Assembly (NCBI GenBank): GCA_965372015.1
Contig: CBDVAP010000018.1
Span: 1-34,267, forward strand
Length of the DNA stretch: 34,267 nt
Source of the DNA: JACZSB01 sp965372015
GTDB lineage: Bacteria > Fidelibacterota > Marinisomatia > SCGC-AAA003-L08 > TS1B11
Direction: 5' to 3'
Positions 32,589 through 34,267 of the stretch are shown here, piece after piece (the first letter of the stretch is position 1; each line of letters starts with the position of its first letter). The notes beneath the pieces were generated by a model. It worked only from the letters and a program-made list of their open reading frames with translations, was not told the origin of the DNA and searched no databases. A program made the translations under genes and the position numbers.

Positions 32589-34267
32589 ATGAGCGACTTC
32601 GTTCACCTACATAACCATTCCGACTTTTCCCTGCTGGACGGCGCCCAATCGGTCCAGACCCTGGTGGACGTAATGTCCGATCTGAAAATGGACTCGGTGG
32701 GGCTCACGGATCATGGCAACCTGTTCGGCCTGGTGGAGTTCTATAAGGCCGCCCGGGACGCCGGGATCAAGCCGATCATCGGCTGCGAAGTGTTTGTGGC
32801 CCAGAAGGACCGCTTCAACCGTGAGACCACCGCGGGCGCCGGCTGGGGGAACTACAACCACCTGGTACTGCTGGCTAAGAATCAGGAGGGGCTACGCAAC
32901 CTGGTGAAGCTGGTCTCGGCGGGCTACCTGGAGGGTTTCTACTACCGCCCGCGGATAGATAAGGAATTACTGCGCCAGTACGGCGCGGGACTGATATGCA
33001 CTTCGGCCTGCTTAAAGGGGGCGGTCCAGGAGAGCGCGGTCAAACGCGGGTTCGAGGGCGCAAAAGCGGCGGCCCTGGAACTGGCGGAGATCTTTCCCGG
33101 CAACTTTTACCTGGAGTTGCAGCGCCACCGGATCCCCGAGGAAGATGCAGCAGTTGAGATCAACATCCGGTTGGCACAGGAGCTGGACCTGCCGCTGGTA
33201 GCCACCAACGACTGCCACTATGCCCGTAAGGAGCATTGGGAAGCCCATGACATCCTGTTCTGCCTGGGCACCGGTAAGGATCGGGACGACCCTAACCGCA
33301 TGCGCTACGCTACGCCCGAGTTCTACTTCAAGTCCGGTGACGAGATGTTCGAGCTGTTTAAGGACACGCCCCAGGCGCTGGAAAATACCGTGGCTATCGC
33401 CGAGCAGTGTAATGTGGAACTGGAGTTGGGCCAGATGCACCTGCCCCGGTTCCCGATCCCTGAATCGGCGGGCGGCCAGGACCCGGATGAATACCTGCGT
33501 TCGCAGGCCGAGGTAGGGCTGGCCCGGCACTACCAGGTGACGCCGGAAATCCAAGCCCGCCTGGACCACGAGCTACAGGTGATCCAGGGCATGCATTACG
33601 CCGGCTATTTCCTGATCGTGATGGATTTCATCCGTCACGCCCGGAGCAAGAAAATCCCGGTGGGTCCAGGCCGGGGCAGTGCCGCGGGTTCGCTGGTGGC
33701 CTACAGCCTGGGCATAACCAACGTCGACCCGTTGCGCTATGACCTGTTGTTCGAGCGCTTCCTGAATCCGGACCGGGTCTCCATGCCCGATATCGATATC
33801 GACTTCTGCCAGGAGCGGCGGGGAGAGGTGATCGATTACGTCAAGGAGCTTTACGGTGAAGAGGCCGTGTGCCAGATCATCACCTTTGGCAAGCTCAAGG
33901 CCCGCTCGGTGGTGCGTGATGTGGCCCGGGTGCTGGGAATGAGCTTCGCCGAGGCTGACCGGATTGCCAAACTGATCCCGGAAAGTCCCGGGATGACTAT
34001 CGAACGAGCCCTGGAGGAAAATCCCGACCTGGTGCAGGCCGAATCGGTGGACCAGGCCCATGGGGACTTGTTCCAGTTCAGCCGGGTGCTGGAGGGGATG
34101 AACCGCCATGCTTCCACCCACGCCGCCGGGGTGGTGATCGCCCCCGGTGACCTCACCGATTACGTTCCCCTGTACAAACACCCCAAGACCGGCGACATCA
34201 CCACCCAGGTGGACATGATTGGCCTGGAGGACCTGGGTCTGTTGAAGATGGACTTTCTGGGCCTGCG
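32589..34267 (+). CDS. dnaE: DNA polymerase III subunit alpha, 5' part (cut by window end)
   Basis: Beginning at ATG 32589, 559 codons are present and open to the last base. The PHP domain comes first (VHLHNHSDFSLLDG at 5-18, GLTDHGNLFG), followed by the polymerase palm/finger start: VGPGRGSAAGSLVAY, then the catalytic PDIDIDF with D401 and D403 at the positions known from E. coli alpha, and THAAGVVIAPGDL. The full protein is usually near 1,150 residues, so the fingers, HhH, OB and tau-binding parts lie outside. The N-terminal MSDFVHLHNHS matches known starts. This is the replicative polymerase of the core genome. Confidence 0.95.
   Translation, partial: MSDFVHLHNHSDFSLLDGAQSVQTLVDVMSDLKMDSVGLTDHGNLFGLVEFYKAARDAGIKPIIGCEVFVAQKDRFNRETTAGAGWGNYNHLVLLAKNQEGLRNLVKLVSAGYLEGFYYRPRIDKELLRQYGAGLICTSACLKGAVQESAVKRGFEGAKAAALELAEIFPGNFYLELQRHRIPEEDAAVEINIRLAQELDLPLVATNDCHYARKEHWEAHDILFCLGTGKDRDDPNRMRYATPEFYFKSGDEMFELFKDTPQALENTVAIAEQCNVELELGQMHLPRFPIPESAGGQDPDEYLRSQAEVGLARHYQVTPEIQARLDHELQVIQGMHYAGYFLIVMDFIRHARSKKIPVGPGRGSAAGSLVAYSLGITNVDPLRYDLLFERFLNPDRVSMPDIDIDFCQERRGEVIDYVKELYGEEAVCQIITFGKLKARSVVRDVARVLGMSFAEADRIAKLIPESPGMTIERALEENPDLVQAESVDQAHGDLFQFSRVLEGMNRHASTHAAGVVIAPGDLTDYVPLYKHPKTGDITTQVDMIGLEDLGLLKMDFLGL

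Overview
The window looks like a chromosomal segment from a Gram-negative bacterium of the FCB (Fibrobacteres-Chlorobi-Bacteroidetes) superphylum; a Neomarinimicrobiota-like lineage is my best guess, but no rRNA is present to settle it. The reasons are the many lipoproteins and beta-barrel proteins, the choice-of-anchor V secreted protein, the peptidase/TolB-propeller/Omp85 fusion, the HHH-plus-barrel protein and a Cas6b-type protein. The core is GC-rich (38 of 60 bases in the row at 16501). Two islands are much poorer: the exonuclease gene at 127-984 (23 of 60 at 541-600) and the Fic gene at 30057-31406 (20 of 60 at 30481-30540).

Layout. (1) 1-4620, all minus strand: a DEDDh exonuclease-BRCT protein, a small outer-membrane protein, a four-helix membrane protein, an unknown protein, a lipoprotein and a TerB-DnaJ co-chaperone. 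Two decayed copies of the 3' end of the membrane-protein gene lie at 1085-1203 and 28-80, so each of the first two genes sits between copies of the same gene tail. (2) 4907-11578, plus strand: a cell-surface operon (metalloprotease/beta-propeller/Omp85 barrel; BamB-like lipoprotein; small secreted membrane protein; Fn3/propeller lipoprotein) followed by one more lipoprotein. (3) 11687-12695, minus: a degenerate AroQ-like protein and a zinc-ribbon NUDIX hydrolase. (4) 12768-21502, plus: PfkB kinase, TPR lipoprotein, choice-of-anchor V protein, enolase, FtsB/DivIC, two barrel proteins and a cell-wall amidase. (5) A nested palindromic repeat at 21534-21669. (6) 21787-29920, plus: folC, a structured leader and rho, a solitary Cas6b homologue, an aspartate-type aminotransferase, rpmE, a DUF1385 membrane protein, prfA and prmC. 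(7) 29937-31615: a low-GC Fic gene enclosed by direct repeats with a 38-nt identical core. (8) A UbiA prenyltransferase and the 5' part of dnaE, cut by the window edge.

How the genes fit together. Most of the plus-strand core is housekeeping: translation termination (prfA and prmC, which modifies the release factor), ribosome (rpmE), transcription termination (rho), replication (dnaE), glycolysis (eno), folate (folC) and division/cell wall (ftsB, amidase). The 4907-10680 operon is an envelope module with overlapping or 1-nt-spaced genes. The items most worth a second look are the stand-alone Cas6b homologue directly after rho with no CRISPR array or other cas gene in view, the repeat-bounded Fic insertion, the repeated gene-tail relics around 28-2040, the AroQ homologue lacking its catalytic residues, and the nested palindromic element.
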